Assembly: GCA_017507005.1 (NCBI GenBank)
Contig: JAFWBT010000018.1
Span: forward strand, 1 to 64,000
Direction of reading: 5' to 3'
Length of the DNA stretch: 64,000 bases
From: Clostridia bacterium
Lineage (GTDB): Bacteria; Bacillota; Clostridia; Christensenellales; Borkfalkiaceae
Positions 32,138 through 40,940 of the stretch are shown here, in pieces. Positions within the stretch are counted from its first letter, which is position 1, and every line of letters begins with the position of its first letter. Position numbers and translations under genes: made by a program. Below the pieces are notes generated by a model. That model did no database searches, was not told the origin of the DNA, and saw nothing but the letters and a program-made list of their open reading frames with translations.

Positions 32138-34600
32138 TTATTCAGTTTTTGTCTTTTTTCGCTGTTTCTTTATAAGGACTATACCTACCGCCAAGAGCAA
32201 GGGAGTTGCCGTCATTACGCTCACCGTGGAGCCACAGCCCTTCGAGCTATCCTCTCCGTCCGATTTTTTGGGCGTTGCGTAGTCGCAAACATCGCATTTT
32301 CCGTTCTCGTCTATATCGACGTGCCCTTCAACGTCAACCTTGTCTTCACAGGTTTTGCAAACGTGCCAATGTCCGCTCTCATCCGAGAAATACTCTTCCC
32401 CTGCTTTATGCCCAAGCGTAGCGCCTATTACTACACCGCAGCCTTCTCTTTGACAAGTTTTTGCCGTAGTACAGGTTGCCGCCACAAACTGATGCCCGAG
32501 TGCTTCGCCTCGCGTTAAACCACAGTTCGCGCAAGATTCGGGACGAGTGCAGGTTGCCTTAAGCGTAAAAGAGTGTTCCAATGCAGGAAGATTCCCCCAC
32601 GACGCAAAGTCTGTGATTTCCACGTTTCCTGCTTCATCTTCGTATGCCTTACCGCACTTACAAAGATAATGTGCTGCCTTTCCTTCCACCCCACAGCTCG
32701 GTGCGGATTCACTCACTGCTTTCAATTCACAAACGTGATCGGGTGCCGTTTCTTTGCTAATTGTAAAGGAATCGAACACAGTCATATCGTTCAAGAAATA
32801 GGACTGCATTACAATCGCTTCGTCCGTGATAGAGAACTTCACGGCACTCTTGCGTGCCACCGTATTTTGATACGCAATAAAGTAGTCGTCGCCGTAGCTG
32901 TTATAGAATTTCGTTCCCGTAGACGAGCTTGCACAAAGGTAAAGCGTTCCCTCGGGTTGATAAACGGTATTGTAATCGTACACCTTATCGCTGCTGACGT
33001 TCACACCGTCCATCATGTGACTGCGAACATATACGTGGTCGTGTCCCGAAAGCACGACGTCGATACCAAGCGAAGTGAAGATCGGTGCCATTGCCGGACG
33101 ATATACCCCTATTTCGCCGTTAAAATAAATACCGTTGGGATCGGAGTGCGAACCAGTAGAAAACAAGGACGTATGCATAACGACAAAATTCCACGTTACG
33201 TCGGGATTCGCTGCCATTGCATCTTGCATGAACTTCTTATGTTCCCCGTTGCTCGGTGCTCCCGTATCCGCCATATTCAAGTGCATAAAAAGCGTGTTGT
33301 TATAGGTGTACCAATAGTTGCCGCCCGACGTAGTTACGCCGTAAACGGTGCTTTCATTGGGTACGTTGTAATGGTCTTTATAAGAAGGCGACGGATCGTC
33401 ATGCACAGGTCCGATAGACGGAGCAAACGCCGTGCTCGCCATTTCGTCTACGATAAAATATCCGTACTCTTCTTCCGAGTTTGGCGTACAGATTTGGTCA
33501 CCCGCCGAGATGATAAAGGGAGTGTTGAACTGTTCGTCAAGCGTGGCAAGCGTATTCTGCCAAGCTCTTCCTTCCGTAGCCGTTTTCAATTGGGGATCGC
33601 CTACGAATACAAACTCGTAATCGCCAAAGCTTCCCGTATGAAAATAATACATATCCGAAGCTTTGCCCATAGAAACGATACGGTACACATATTCCGTACT
33701 CTCTTCTAATCCTGTAATCGTTGCGTCATACGCCGAATATCCCGCCTTGTTCGTCGCAAGCACCTTCGTAGAAGAGAAGCTCTCATACTCCGTAGGGAAA
33801 ACACCGTTCTTTACGTCCTTTGCTTTTGCAACTTGCACTTCGCCGCTCGCGCCGATTGCAGAAAACCAACTCAACTGTCTTTGCGTTTCGTTCGCACCGA
33901 CGCCGAGAATAACGTCTTCCGCTACGGGAGCCGTCGCGTCCGCCGTCGAAACCGCCATGCTGTGTATCGCAAAATAAAGGTCACTGCTCGCCTTTTGATT
34001 GTTATGCAACTGCACGGCGAACGTGTTTTCACCATCTACAAGCATACCAGGAAAATCTTCCATGTTAATGCTAAAATTTTGCTCCCACGCGCCTTCATAA
34101 TACTGAAGATTGGTACTCGTGGAAGGTGTCCTCCCTCGAGAATCGCGCACGGGCGTTCCGTTAATATACATAACGACAGCGTCGTCCGCATTTGCGCTAA
34201 ACGTGAGCGAAGAAACAGCTTCCGCATCTTCAATTTCGAAAGACGTGCGGAAAAAATAGGAAGGAATACACGTTGTTCCGTCTTCTTTGTAGTGATTGAG
34301 CAAAACAGTCGGAGTAACCCCGTTTACTGCGCCAATCGCTCCCCCTTTTGAACCAAACGAGCCCGAGCCCGTTTTCCATGCACTATCGTCAAAATCCTTC
34401 AACGTCCAAGCTTGCAAAGAATCAAGCCCTGCCGCAGGGTCGGTGTTGTCATCCAAATAACGCCAAACGGTGTTTTCGTCAAGCAACACTTGCGTTGCGG
34501 CGCTTGCCTCGTACGGATGAGAAATCATCAGTGAAGCAAAAGCTGCCGTTAAAGTGAAAGCAAAGCCCCCTAAAAGAATCGCCATCTGTTTCCTTTTCAT
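32138..34600 (-). CDS. Secreted, membrane-anchored calcineurin-like phosphoesterase
   Basis: 820 residues. A signal peptide (about 1-34, ending in SAA) is followed by a beta-sandwich (about 40-215), a fibronectin-like domain as in purple acid phosphatases (about 230-325) and a metallophosphatase domain: FVGDPQLKT, SAGDQI, VMHTSLF and LSGHDHVYVRS. The usual GNHD is replaced by GPVHDD, so one metal ligand is changed. Residues 640-790 hold repeated Cys-rich CxC/CxxC modules, then a C-terminal membrane segment and a KKQRKKTK stop-transfer tail. It probably releases phosphate at the cell surface. It stands alone between tRNA-Arg remnants. Confidence 0.85.
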   Translation of the reverse strand: MKRKQMAILLGGFAFTLTAAFASLMISHPYEASAATQVLLDENTVWRYLDDNTDPAAGLDSLQAWTLKDFDDSAWKTGSGSFGSKGGAIGAVNGVTPTVLLNHYKEDGTTCIPSYFFRTSFEIEDAEAVSSLTFSANADDAVVMYINGTPVRDSRGRTPSTSTNLQYYEGAWEQNFSINMEDFPGMLVDGENTFAVQLHNNQKASSDLYFAIHSMAVSTADATAPVAEDVILGVGANETQRQLSWFSAIGASGEVQVAKAKDVKNGVFPTEYESFSSTKVLATNKAGYSAYDATITGLEESTEYVYRIVSMGKASDMYYFHTGSFGDYEFVFVGDPQLKTATEGRAWQNTLATLDEQFNTPFIISAGDQICTPNSEEEYGYFIVDEMASTAFAPSIGPVHDDPSPSYKDHYNVPNESTVYGVTTSGGNYWYTYNNTLFMHLNMADTGAPSNGEHKKFMQDAMAANPDVTWNFVVMHTSLFSTGSHSDPNGIYFNGEIGVYRPAMAPIFTSLGIDVVLSGHDHVYVRSHMMDGVNVSSDKVYDYNTVYQPEGTLYLCASSSTGTKFYNSYGDDYFIAYQNTVARKSAVKFSITDEAIVMQSYFLNDMTVFDSFTISKETAPDHVCELKAVSESAPSCGVEGKAAHYLCKCGKAYEDEAGNVEITDFASWGNLPALEHSFTLKATCTRPESCANCGLTRGEALGHQFVAATCTTAKTCQREGCGVVIGATLGHKAGEEYFSDESGHWHVCKTCEDKVDVEGHVDIDENGKCDVCDYATPKKSDGEDSSKGCGSTVSVMTATPLLLAVGIVLIKKQRKKTKTE

Positions 34601-34642
34601 AATTTACTCCTACTTTGCAAAGTAATAATATTTGTATAGTGT

Positions 34643-34671
34643 ATTATGACATATATTTTTACACGATTCAA
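34643..34671 (-). promoter_or_regulatory. Sigma-A promoter of the metallophosphatase gene
   Basis: Minus strand TTGAAT, 17 bases, CATAAT, about 40 bp before the start codon. Confidence 0.6.
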
Positions 34672-34739
34672 TAACAAAAATGGCAAAAAAGTTTGCATTT
34701 CTTGCAAAATCGCTTTGACGTATATAAAAAACGCCTCCA

Positions 34740-34934
34740 TTAAGGATACGTTTCATTTTCTTCAATCTTTGGTTTTTTTGCCAAGCCGACAATCGATTCC
34801 ACAAACAGTTTGACCATTACAACCGCCGAAATGATTTGCCATGTTACGGCAAAAGGAATAGGAAAAACCGCCGTAAAAAACACAAACACACGTCGCCATT
34901 CCTTAAAATCCAAGGTAGCGGACGTGTGTCTGGT
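34740..34934 (-). pseudogene. Fragment of a membrane protein C-terminus
   Basis: Reading away from the tRNA-Arg 3' end, the minus strand gives an open frame of about 64 codons with no start: LDFKEWRRVFVFFTAVF, a hydrophobic IISAVVMVKLFVESIVGLA stretch, and the end KKPKIEENETYP. A hairpin with a T run (about 34726-34752) follows the stop. It looks like the last membrane segments of a transporter-like protein whose 5' part was lost beside the tRNA. Confidence 0.4.
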
Positions 34935-35011
<77 letters not shown>

Positions 35012-35166
35012 ATATTCAGTTGACAATTTTTTCTCACCGCTAGTAGACCGTTCTCAGACAACGTAAGGTGTGCGTTGTCTTCGGTCACCGCTCGCGCTGG
35101 GCTTATGCGCTCGCTCACCTCGCCCCTAAAAAGCATTATCAATGCTTTTTCAACGGGTAGCTCGCC
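35012..35166. repeat. Hairpin-rich insert between tRNA-Arg and its 5' duplicate
   Basis: Contains AAAAAGCATT/AATGCTTTTT and GACAACG/CGTTGTC stems, with GAGCG-rich sequence between them. No gene. It separates two copies of the first 30 bases of the tRNA-Arg region. Confidence 0.5.
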
Positions 35167-35196
35167 GCTCTATCCAGTTGAGCTAACAGTGCATAT
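35167..35196 (-). pseudogene. Duplicate of the 5' part of tRNA-Arg
   Basis: Exact 30-base copy of the region covering the 5' acceptor strand and D arm of tRNA-Arg and four bases upstream. After the D stem the sequence departs into unrelated GGCGAGCTACCC sequence. Not a working tRNA. Confidence 0.85.
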
Positions 35197-35354
35197 ATAA
35201 ACGCTTCCTTCATCAAAGCGCTTATATAGTATAGAATTTTTTTTCGCTTTTGTCAACTGTTTTTTGCTTCTTTTTCCAAGTTTTATAAAAAAGTTTTTTC
35301 GCCGTTAAAACACTCGCTAAAACACTTTGTCGCACGGCGAAAAAAAACAATCTC

Positions 35355-37208
35355 TTATTCCATCAAAAGCGCCGCCGCGCCCAAAAGCCCTGCGCTATTC
35401 CCAAGCTTAGCTATGATAATAGGCACCTGCGGACCAAGCTCCCCTGCGAAAATATCGCGATTGAGGATTTTCTGCAAAGGCTGCACCAACGCATCGCCCT
35501 GCGCGCACACGCCGCCGCCAATCAGCACCACTTCGGGACGGAAAATATTCGCGAGGTTGGTGATACCAAAGGCAAGGTTTTCGATATAATCCTCCACCAC
35601 TTTCTTGGCGTATTCGTCCGTGTCCTTATAATCGAAAGCCGTCTTGCCCGTCACGTTATCGAGCGCGCCGATTTCCCACATTTTACTATCCTTATGCTCC
35701 GTCATAGCGCGCTTGGTATCGCGAATCAGTGCCGTCGCAGACGCGTACGCCTCCAAACAGCCCTTTCTGCCGCAGGTACACTGCTCGCCGAGCGCCTTGA
35801 TGACCATATGCCCAATCTCCGCGCCTGCCGATTTATTACCCTCCAACAGCTTGCCCTCGGCAACGATACCGCTACCAACGCCCGTGCCCAGAGTCAGCAT
35901 AACGACGTTTTCATAGCCCTTTGCCGCGCCGAATTTCGCCTCGCCGAGCGCCGCCACGTTCGCGTCGTTGGCTATCTTGACTTTCAAACCCGTCAAATTC
36001 GCCACTTTTTCACCGATACGGAAATCTTTCCACACCAAGTTATTCGAATAGATAACGTTGCCCGCCTTGCTGTCAATCATACCGGGCACGCCCATACCAA
36101 CGCCCTCTACGTCGTCCGTATTCAAGCCAACCGCCGCCAACAAGCTCCCCACGAGCGCGGCGATATTTTCCGCCACTTTGTCCGCGCCTTTATCGCTCTC
36201 GGTGGGCACTTTATCCGAATACACGATACGCCCTAAATCGTCCACGATACCGCCCTTGATAAACGTACCGCCAAGGTCGATACCCACGTAATATTTACGC
36301 ACTTCCGCCATAATCAGCCTAACGTTCCCTTGCACGAGCACTTCGCCCTCGCCTGCGGGGATAAAATAGCTGTCGCCAAGCTGCAAAGCTTTGCCGTCAA
36401 TCGAGCCGCCGCCTGCCACGCAGGTAACGCATTTGAACGAGCCTTTATCCGCGCGCAACGTCTTTTCGCCGTTCACATTCACGAGTGTCGTCGTGAAATA
36501 GCGGCTAAGCCCGAGTAGCGTACCCTCCGCCACGTCAATCTTCATAGGCGCGTAGGTGTACGCGTTGAGGTTGGTCACTTTCAACGCTTTTTCCACGTGT
36601 AATTCACGCTCGTTGCCGTTTTTGTCCTTTCTGCCGTAATCGTATACGCGATAGGTGAGATTGCTGTTTTGCTGAATTTCACAAATCAAGCAACCCTCCG
36701 CAATCGCGTGAATCGTACCCGAGGGAATAAAATAGCACTCCCCTGCCTTTACTTCAAAGAAATTCAAAAGGTCGGTAAGGGTATGATTTTTAATCGCTTC
36801 TTCGTATTCCGCCTGCGTCGTGTCCTTTTTAAAGCCCAGATAAATCCCTGCGCCCTCGTCCGCCTCGACGATATACCACATCTCCGTTTTCCCAAAGCTG
36901 TTTTCGTGTTTCAACGCATACAAATCGGACGGATGCACCTGCACGGACAAATCCTGCTTCGCGTCAATCAGCTTTACGAGCATAGGGAAGAACGGAAAAC
37001 CCTCGCAGTTTTTCCCAAGTTGCGCCGCCGTCAGCGTTTCTTGTAACGTTTTGCCGTTTTCTAAACGGGTAGGCCCGTCCTTATGAAAGGACAGTTCCCA
37101 GCTCTCCGCAACGGGCGTTTTGTCCGTTTGCTTGCCGTATTTTTCTTTCAGTTTTACACCGCCCCAAAGATTGTCTTTACATTCGGGATAAAGCTTAAAA
37201 ATTTCCAT
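35355..37208 (-). CDS. Fusion of mannose-6-phosphate isomerase and ROK-family sugar kinase
   Basis: 617 residues. Residues 1-305 are a type I phosphomannose isomerase: LIDAKQDLSVQVHPSD and GKTEMWYIV (zinc-site His and Glu), FIPSGTIHAI and a C-terminal cupin strand. Residues 308-617 are a ROK kinase: YVGIDLGGTFIKGGIV (phosphate loop), IANDANVAALGE, TLGTGVGSGIV, EIGHM and the zinc site CTCGRKGCLEAYAS. The single chain could phosphorylate a hexose (mannose, fructose or glucose) and interconvert mannose-6-P and fructose-6-P. The join at RLIMAEVRKYYVGID has no stop. Which sugar is used is unknown. Confidence 0.92.
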   Translation of the reverse strand: MEIFKLYPECKDNLWGGVKLKEKYGKQTDKTPVAESWELSFHKDGPTRLENGKTLQETLTAAQLGKNCEGFPFFPMLVKLIDAKQDLSVQVHPSDLYALKHENSFGKTEMWYIVEADEGAGIYLGFKKDTTQAEYEEAIKNHTLTDLLNFFEVKAGECYFIPSGTIHAIAEGCLICEIQQNSNLTYRVYDYGRKDKNGNERELHVEKALKVTNLNAYTYAPMKIDVAEGTLLGLSRYFTTTLVNVNGEKTLRADKGSFKCVTCVAGGGSIDGKALQLGDSYFIPAGEGEVLVQGNVRLIMAEVRKYYVGIDLGGTFIKGGIVDDLGRIVYSDKVPTESDKGADKVAENIAALVGSLLAAVGLNTDDVEGVGMGVPGMIDSKAGNVIYSNNLVWKDFRIGEKVANLTGLKVKIANDANVAALGEAKFGAAKGYENVVMLTLGTGVGSGIVAEGKLLEGNKSAGAEIGHMVIKALGEQCTCGRKGCLEAYASATALIRDTKRAMTEHKDSKMWEIGALDNVTGKTAFDYKDTDEYAKKVVEDYIENLAFGITNLANIFRPEVVLIGGGVCAQGDALVQPLQKILNRDIFAGELGPQVPIIIAKLGNSAGLLGAAALLME

Positions 37209-37263
37209 AATACCCTCCTAAAAAAGTGCATTAAATCCGCTAAAATTATTCTTGGTTTCATCC

Positions 37264-37284
37264 GTGAACGCGTACATGGGTACC
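37264..37284 (+). repeat. Dispersed CGTACATGG-type motif
   Basis: GTGAACGCGTACATGGGTAC in the gap between the PP2C gene stop and the manA-rok start. Confidence 0.65.
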
Positions 37285-37303
37285 ACGAACGATATTTTTT
37301 TAT

Positions 37304-38389
37304 TTATAAATCGAACGCAATCGCCGTAATATCGTCGGAGAATTTTCCGCCGCTGAAAACGCTGAGCGCCATCTTTAATTTACCGATAAAATCTTCCGCG
37401 CCGTGCGATTGCAACAAAACACTTTCCGCGCGCTCGATACCAAACAGCTCGCCCTTGGCGTTCATACACTCCGTCACGCCATCGGTAAGCAGCACCAACA
37501 AATCCCCCTTTTCAAAGGGCAGTTCGTTTTCCTTATACTGAAAATCGCTCATCCAGTTGGAAATAGGCGGAGCAGGCGATTCTATTTCGTTAATGCCAAA
37601 GGAATTTTTCAACAAAATCGGCGCGTTATGCCCTGCCACCGCGTATCGCAACGCATTTCGTTGTTTATCAATACGCACCGCCGCCACCGTGATATACGAA
37701 CGCTCGTCTTGGTTAAGCTCGTTAAATTTCGCGTTCAACTGCGACAACGCCACGGCAAGATTAGGCTGTTTGCGGTCAAACCCCGCCTTTACGAACGCCG
37801 AGAGCATACCCGCAGAAATTCCCTTGCCCGATACGTCGGCAAGAACGCCGTACGTTTGACCGTCCAATTCGTACACGTCCGGCAAATCGCCGCCCACGCC
37901 AAGACAAGGAATATACATATACGCATACGGCACGCCGCCCATATTTTTCCCCGCAGGGAGCAGGCGCTGTTGCATACGTTGCGCCGTCAGCATTTCCCGT
38001 TCAATCTCCGATTGATAGCTGCCGTCCGTCAGCCCTAAAAACAGTTTTCCCTTCTCGTCAATCGGCAAAATACGTATCCGCACCGAAATTTTATCCGTAT
38101 GTCCCGAACGACTCACGCTGGTGTGGACAGTCTCCGATTTTTCAGTCTTTTCCGCCACCGCCGCGCGCATAGTACGTATAAAAGCGCAATAGGCGCACGC
38201 CTCGCCCTCACCGCATTTGCCTTTCTCTCCACAACCAATCGCCTGTGCTAACGATACGTTGCGCTTTGCGCCGTCCGAAAAAGAACGCCGAAACGCCGCG
38301 TTCGTAAACCGTACGCGGAATTTATCGTCGAATACGAACACCCCACTAGGTATCCTATCCAATATTTTTTTATACAGCCCAAGCGCCAT
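37304..38389 (-). CDS. PAS domain-containing PP2C-type phosphatase (SpoIIE/RsbU family)
   Basis: About 361 residues from the ATG at 38389 (AAGGAACGG upstream); a TTG at 38428 would add 13 residues. Residues 5-130 form a PAS-like sensor (DRIPSGVFVFDDKFRVRFTN) with a Cys-rich insert CGEKGKCGEGEACAYC that could hold metal. A short coiled coil (IEREMLTAQRMQQRLLP) leads to the PP2C domain: GGDLPDVYEL, GVLADVSGKGISAGM, AGHNAPI and LLVLLTDGVTE. Such enzymes dephosphorylate anti-anti-sigma factors in stress or sporulation control. SpoIIE itself has ten membrane segments, absent here, so this is a soluble RsbU-like regulator. Confidence 0.85.
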   Translation of the reverse strand: MALGLYKKILDRIPSGVFVFDDKFRVRFTNAAFRRSFSDGAKRNVSLAQAIGCGEKGKCGEGEACAYCAFIRTMRAAVAEKTEKSETVHTSVSRSGHTDKISVRIRILPIDEKGKLFLGLTDGSYQSEIEREMLTAQRMQQRLLPAGKNMGGVPYAYMYIPCLGVGGDLPDVYELDGQTYGVLADVSGKGISAGMLSAFVKAGFDRKQPNLAVALSQLNAKFNELNQDERSYITVAAVRIDKQRNALRYAVAGHNAPILLKNSFGINEIESPAPPISNWMSDFQYKENELPFEKGDLLVLLTDGVTECMNAKGELFGIERAESVLLQSHGAEDFIGKLKMALSVFSGGKFSDDITAIAFDL

Positions 38390-38467
38390 ATTTTCAGCCG
38401 TTCCTTTTTCTTTTTCGTTTTGTGACAAACGTATTTTTAGTAAACCGTATTTAATAAACGGTAAAAA

Positions 38468-39331
38468 TTATCTATAAAAAAGCAAGCCCTTACACAACCG
38501 CACGTCAAACGTCACGTCCGTATACACTTCGCCGTCGAGCTGCACCGCGCAAGGCTTTTCGGGTACAAATCGCACGCTCTCGCACGTAAAATGCGTCGTT
38601 AACGGATATTCCAACACCTTGCCTTTCATCAGCGTTATAAACGCCTTGATGATTTTCCATTTACCGCCGATACAATCCACGGTGACGACGTTCAGTTTCC
38701 CGTCGTCCACCACCGCGCTCGGGCAAATGGAAATGCCGCCGCCAAACTGCGCGCCGTTGCAAGCCGCGCCAATCAACACGTCGCGCGTTTCCTTTCTCTC
38801 GCCGCTGATAATCTCGATTCGACAGCCCTTGAACGAAAACAGGCATTGAATCAGGCTCATCAAATATTTGATTTTCCCTTTAAGTTTACCCTTTTTACAG
38901 CGTTCTAACACCTCGACGTCCATACCGACGCCAGCAACGTTCATACAGCGTTTATCGCCCACTGCCAAATAGTCCGTTTCTTTCGCTTCACCGTCTAAAA
39001 TCAGCGCGAGCGCCTTTTCCGCGTCCATCGGCACGCCAATCTTTTCCGCAAAATCGTTCCCCGTACCCGACGGAATCAACCCCAAACGGCATTGCGTCGG
39101 ATCGGCTATCCCATTGAGCACCTCGTGCAACGTACCGTCGCCGCCAAGCACGATCAGCTCGTTCTCGCCTGCCACCGTCAGTTCTCTTGCGATATTTAAG
39201 GCGTCGCGCTCTTCACGCGATTGATGTACCTGAAACTGTATACCGCGCTCGTCCAAAACCCTTTCGACGATGCGGAGATTTTTCAAAGCTTTCTTTTTCC
39301 CTGCTACGGGATTGAAAATAATATGATACAT
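38468..39331 (-). CDS. Diacylglycerol/lipid kinase family protein
   Basis: About 287 residues from the ATG at 39331; the longer reading to 39412 has no family match before MYHIIFNPVAGKKKA. Motifs: NPVAGKKK, VLGGDGTLHEVLNGI (nucleotide loop), IPSGTGNDFA and MNVAGVGMDVEVL. DgkB/YegS-type enzymes phosphorylate diacylglycerol or similar lipids at the membrane surface. It lies 79 bp upstream of the PP2C gene on the same strand. Confidence 0.9.
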   Translation of the reverse strand: MYHIIFNPVAGKKKALKNLRIVERVLDERGIQFQVHQSREERDALNIARELTVAGENELIVLGGDGTLHEVLNGIADPTQCRLGLIPSGTGNDFAEKIGVPMDAEKALALILDGEAKETDYLAVGDKRCMNVAGVGMDVEVLERCKKGKLKGKIKYLMSLIQCLFSFKGCRIEIISGERKETRDVLIGAACNGAQFGGGISICPSAVVDDGKLNVVTVDCIGGKWKIIKAFITLMKGKVLEYPLTTHFTCESVRFVPEKPCAVQLDGEVYTDVTFDVRLCKGLLFYR

Positions 39332-39436
39332 ACCTTTTTTCCTTTGTGTACGACGTGGGGAGCGGTGTTTGGAATCGCATAAAAACTCCCCGACGCATAT
39401 ATTATATAACACTTTGCCGCAAATTGCAATTTATTA

Positions 39437-39465
39437 TTGCAATTTATTTTTAATTTTGGTATACT
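39437..39465 (+). promoter_or_regulatory. Sigma-A promoter of the CCA-adding enzyme gene
   Basis: TTGCAA, 17 bases, TATACT, 33 bp upstream of the ATG. Confidence 0.7.
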
Positions 39466-39498
39466 ATTCTTGTAAAAATCTTGTGAAAGGAGTGTGTT

Positions 39499-40857
39499 AT
39501 GCGTCAAATCGTGCCGAAAAGTCTGCAAATTCTCGCTACGGCTTGTCCAAAGCCCTTGTACGTAGTGGGCGGTAGCGTACGCGATTTCCTCGCGGGACTT
39601 TTAGCGCGCGAACACGACTGGGATATCTGCTCCCCCTTATCGGCGGACGAATTCGTATCTTGCGCGAACGCGTGCGGTTTCACCGTCAAGGCGGTGTATC
39701 GCAACACGGGCACGGTAAAGCTGCACGATAGCGACGGCGTGGACTACGAATACTCCTGTTTCCGCTCGGATAAGTACGTACGAGGCACCCATGTACCCGT
39801 TGAAATCTTTTTCACCGAGGATATTCGTCTGGACGCGCGGCGGCGGGATTTCACCGTAAACGCTATCTATTACGATATTGCAAAGGGCGAGTACGTCGAT
39901 CCGTTGGGCGGTATTGCAGCCGTAAAAGAAAAACGCCTCACCACCGTCGATAGCGCGAAAAAAGTATTCGGAGAGGACGGTTTGCGGCTCATGCGGCTCG
40001 CGCGTCAAGCGGCACAGCTGGGTTTTTCGCCCGACGAGGAGTGTTTTTTAGGTGCGAAAGAAAATGCCGCGCTTATCGTGGACATCTCCCCCGAGCGTAT
40101 TTTTGCCGAATTTACCGCGCTGCTTTGCGCGGATAAGAAATACGGCAATACGGACGGTCCCTATCAAGGCTTGAAGCTTTTAGACGAAACGGGCGTACTC
40201 GATAAAATTTTACCCGAGCTGACTTTGGGAAGGAATATGGCGCAACGCGCGGATTTTCATAAATACGACGTTCTCGAACATTCCTTACGCGCCGTAAAAT
40301 ACGCGTCCGAAAACGTACGTCTTGCCGCCCTTTTGCACGACGTTGGCAAGCCTTTTTGCACTATTCGCGACGGACACTCGCACGAGCACGCCACCGAGGG
40401 CGCACGGATTGCCAAAGATATTCTCGCCCGTCTAAAAGCGTCCAAAAAACAGCTTGAACGCATACCTGCCCTTATCCAATGGCATATGTACGATTTCGAT
40501 TGCCAAACAGGCGAAAATAAATTGCGGCGTTTTTTTATATCGCATTACGATATTTTAGACGAGCTGCTTGCGATAAAACAAGCCGACTTTTCCGCTTGCA
40601 CGGACGATTGTTCCATCGCGCCCACCTGCAAAAAATGGACGGCTCTATTAGACAAAATGCGCGCGGAGAAAGCGCCGCTTACCTTGAAAGACTTAGCGAT
40701 ATCAGGCGCGGATTTACAAAACGCCTCTATCCAGCCTTGCCATATTTCCGAAATCTTAAAACGTCTGCTATTACAAGCCGCGTGCAATCCTACGGAGAAC
40801 GAAAAAGAACGGCTGTTGCGCCTTGCTCTATCCATAGAAAAAGAGCTGTCGCATTAA
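39499..40857 (+). CDS. cca: CCA tRNA nucleotidyltransferase
   Basis: 452 residues. The class II nucleotidyltransferase head has YVVGGSVRDFLAG and EHDWDICSP (catalytic DxD), RRRDFTVNAIYYD and DGLRLMRLARQAA. The HD domain follows: KYDVLEHSLRA, LAALLHDVGKP and HEHATEGARIAKDIL. It adds or repairs the 3' CCA of tRNAs. AAAGGAG lies before the ATG. It is the single plus-strand gene in this stretch. Confidence 0.92.
   Translation: MRQIVPKSLQILATACPKPLYVVGGSVRDFLAGLLAREHDWDICSPLSADEFVSCANACGFTVKAVYRNTGTVKLHDSDGVDYEYSCFRSDKYVRGTHVPVEIFFTEDIRLDARRRDFTVNAIYYDIAKGEYVDPLGGIAAVKEKRLTTVDSAKKVFGEDGLRLMRLARQAAQLGFSPDEECFLGAKENAALIVDISPERIFAEFTALLCADKKYGNTDGPYQGLKLLDETGVLDKILPELTLGRNMAQRADFHKYDVLEHSLRAVKYASENVRLAALLHDVGKPFCTIRDGHSHEHATEGARIAKDILARLKASKKQLERIPALIQWHMYDFDCQTGENKLRRFFISHYDILDELLAIKQADFSACTDDCSIAPTCKKWTALLDKMRAEKAPLTLKDLAISGADLQNASIQPCHISEILKRLLLQAACNPTENEKERLLRLALSIEKELSH
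39784..39803 (-). repeat. Dispersed CGTACATGG-like match inside cca
   Basis: Minus strand TTCAACGGGTACATGGGTGC differs from the intergenic consensus at one core base. It lies in coding sequence, so it may be coincidence. Confidence 0.3.
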
Positions 40858-40864
40858 AAACAAG

Positions 40865-40886
40865 CCACCCATGTACGCAACGAACG
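40865..40886 (-). repeat. Dispersed CGTACATGG-type motif
   Basis: Minus strand TTCGTTGCGTACATGGGTGG, between the cca stop and its terminator. Confidence 0.6.
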
Positions 40887-40900
40887 TAAAAATGCACATA

Positions 40901-40930
40901 AAAAACGCCGATTTTGCTCGGCGTTTTTTT
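40901..40930. terminator. Bidirectional terminator
   Basis: AAAAACGCCGA and TCGGCGTTTTT around a short loop, serving cca (plus) and the glycosyltransferase gene (minus). Confidence 0.9.
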
Positions 40931-40940
40931 GTTTGTAAAT

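Noticed and set aside
32573..33709. 378-codon plus-strand frame opposite the metallophosphatase
   Set aside because: It has low-information Arg/His/Cys-rich text, and the minus strand carries clear phosphatase motifs.
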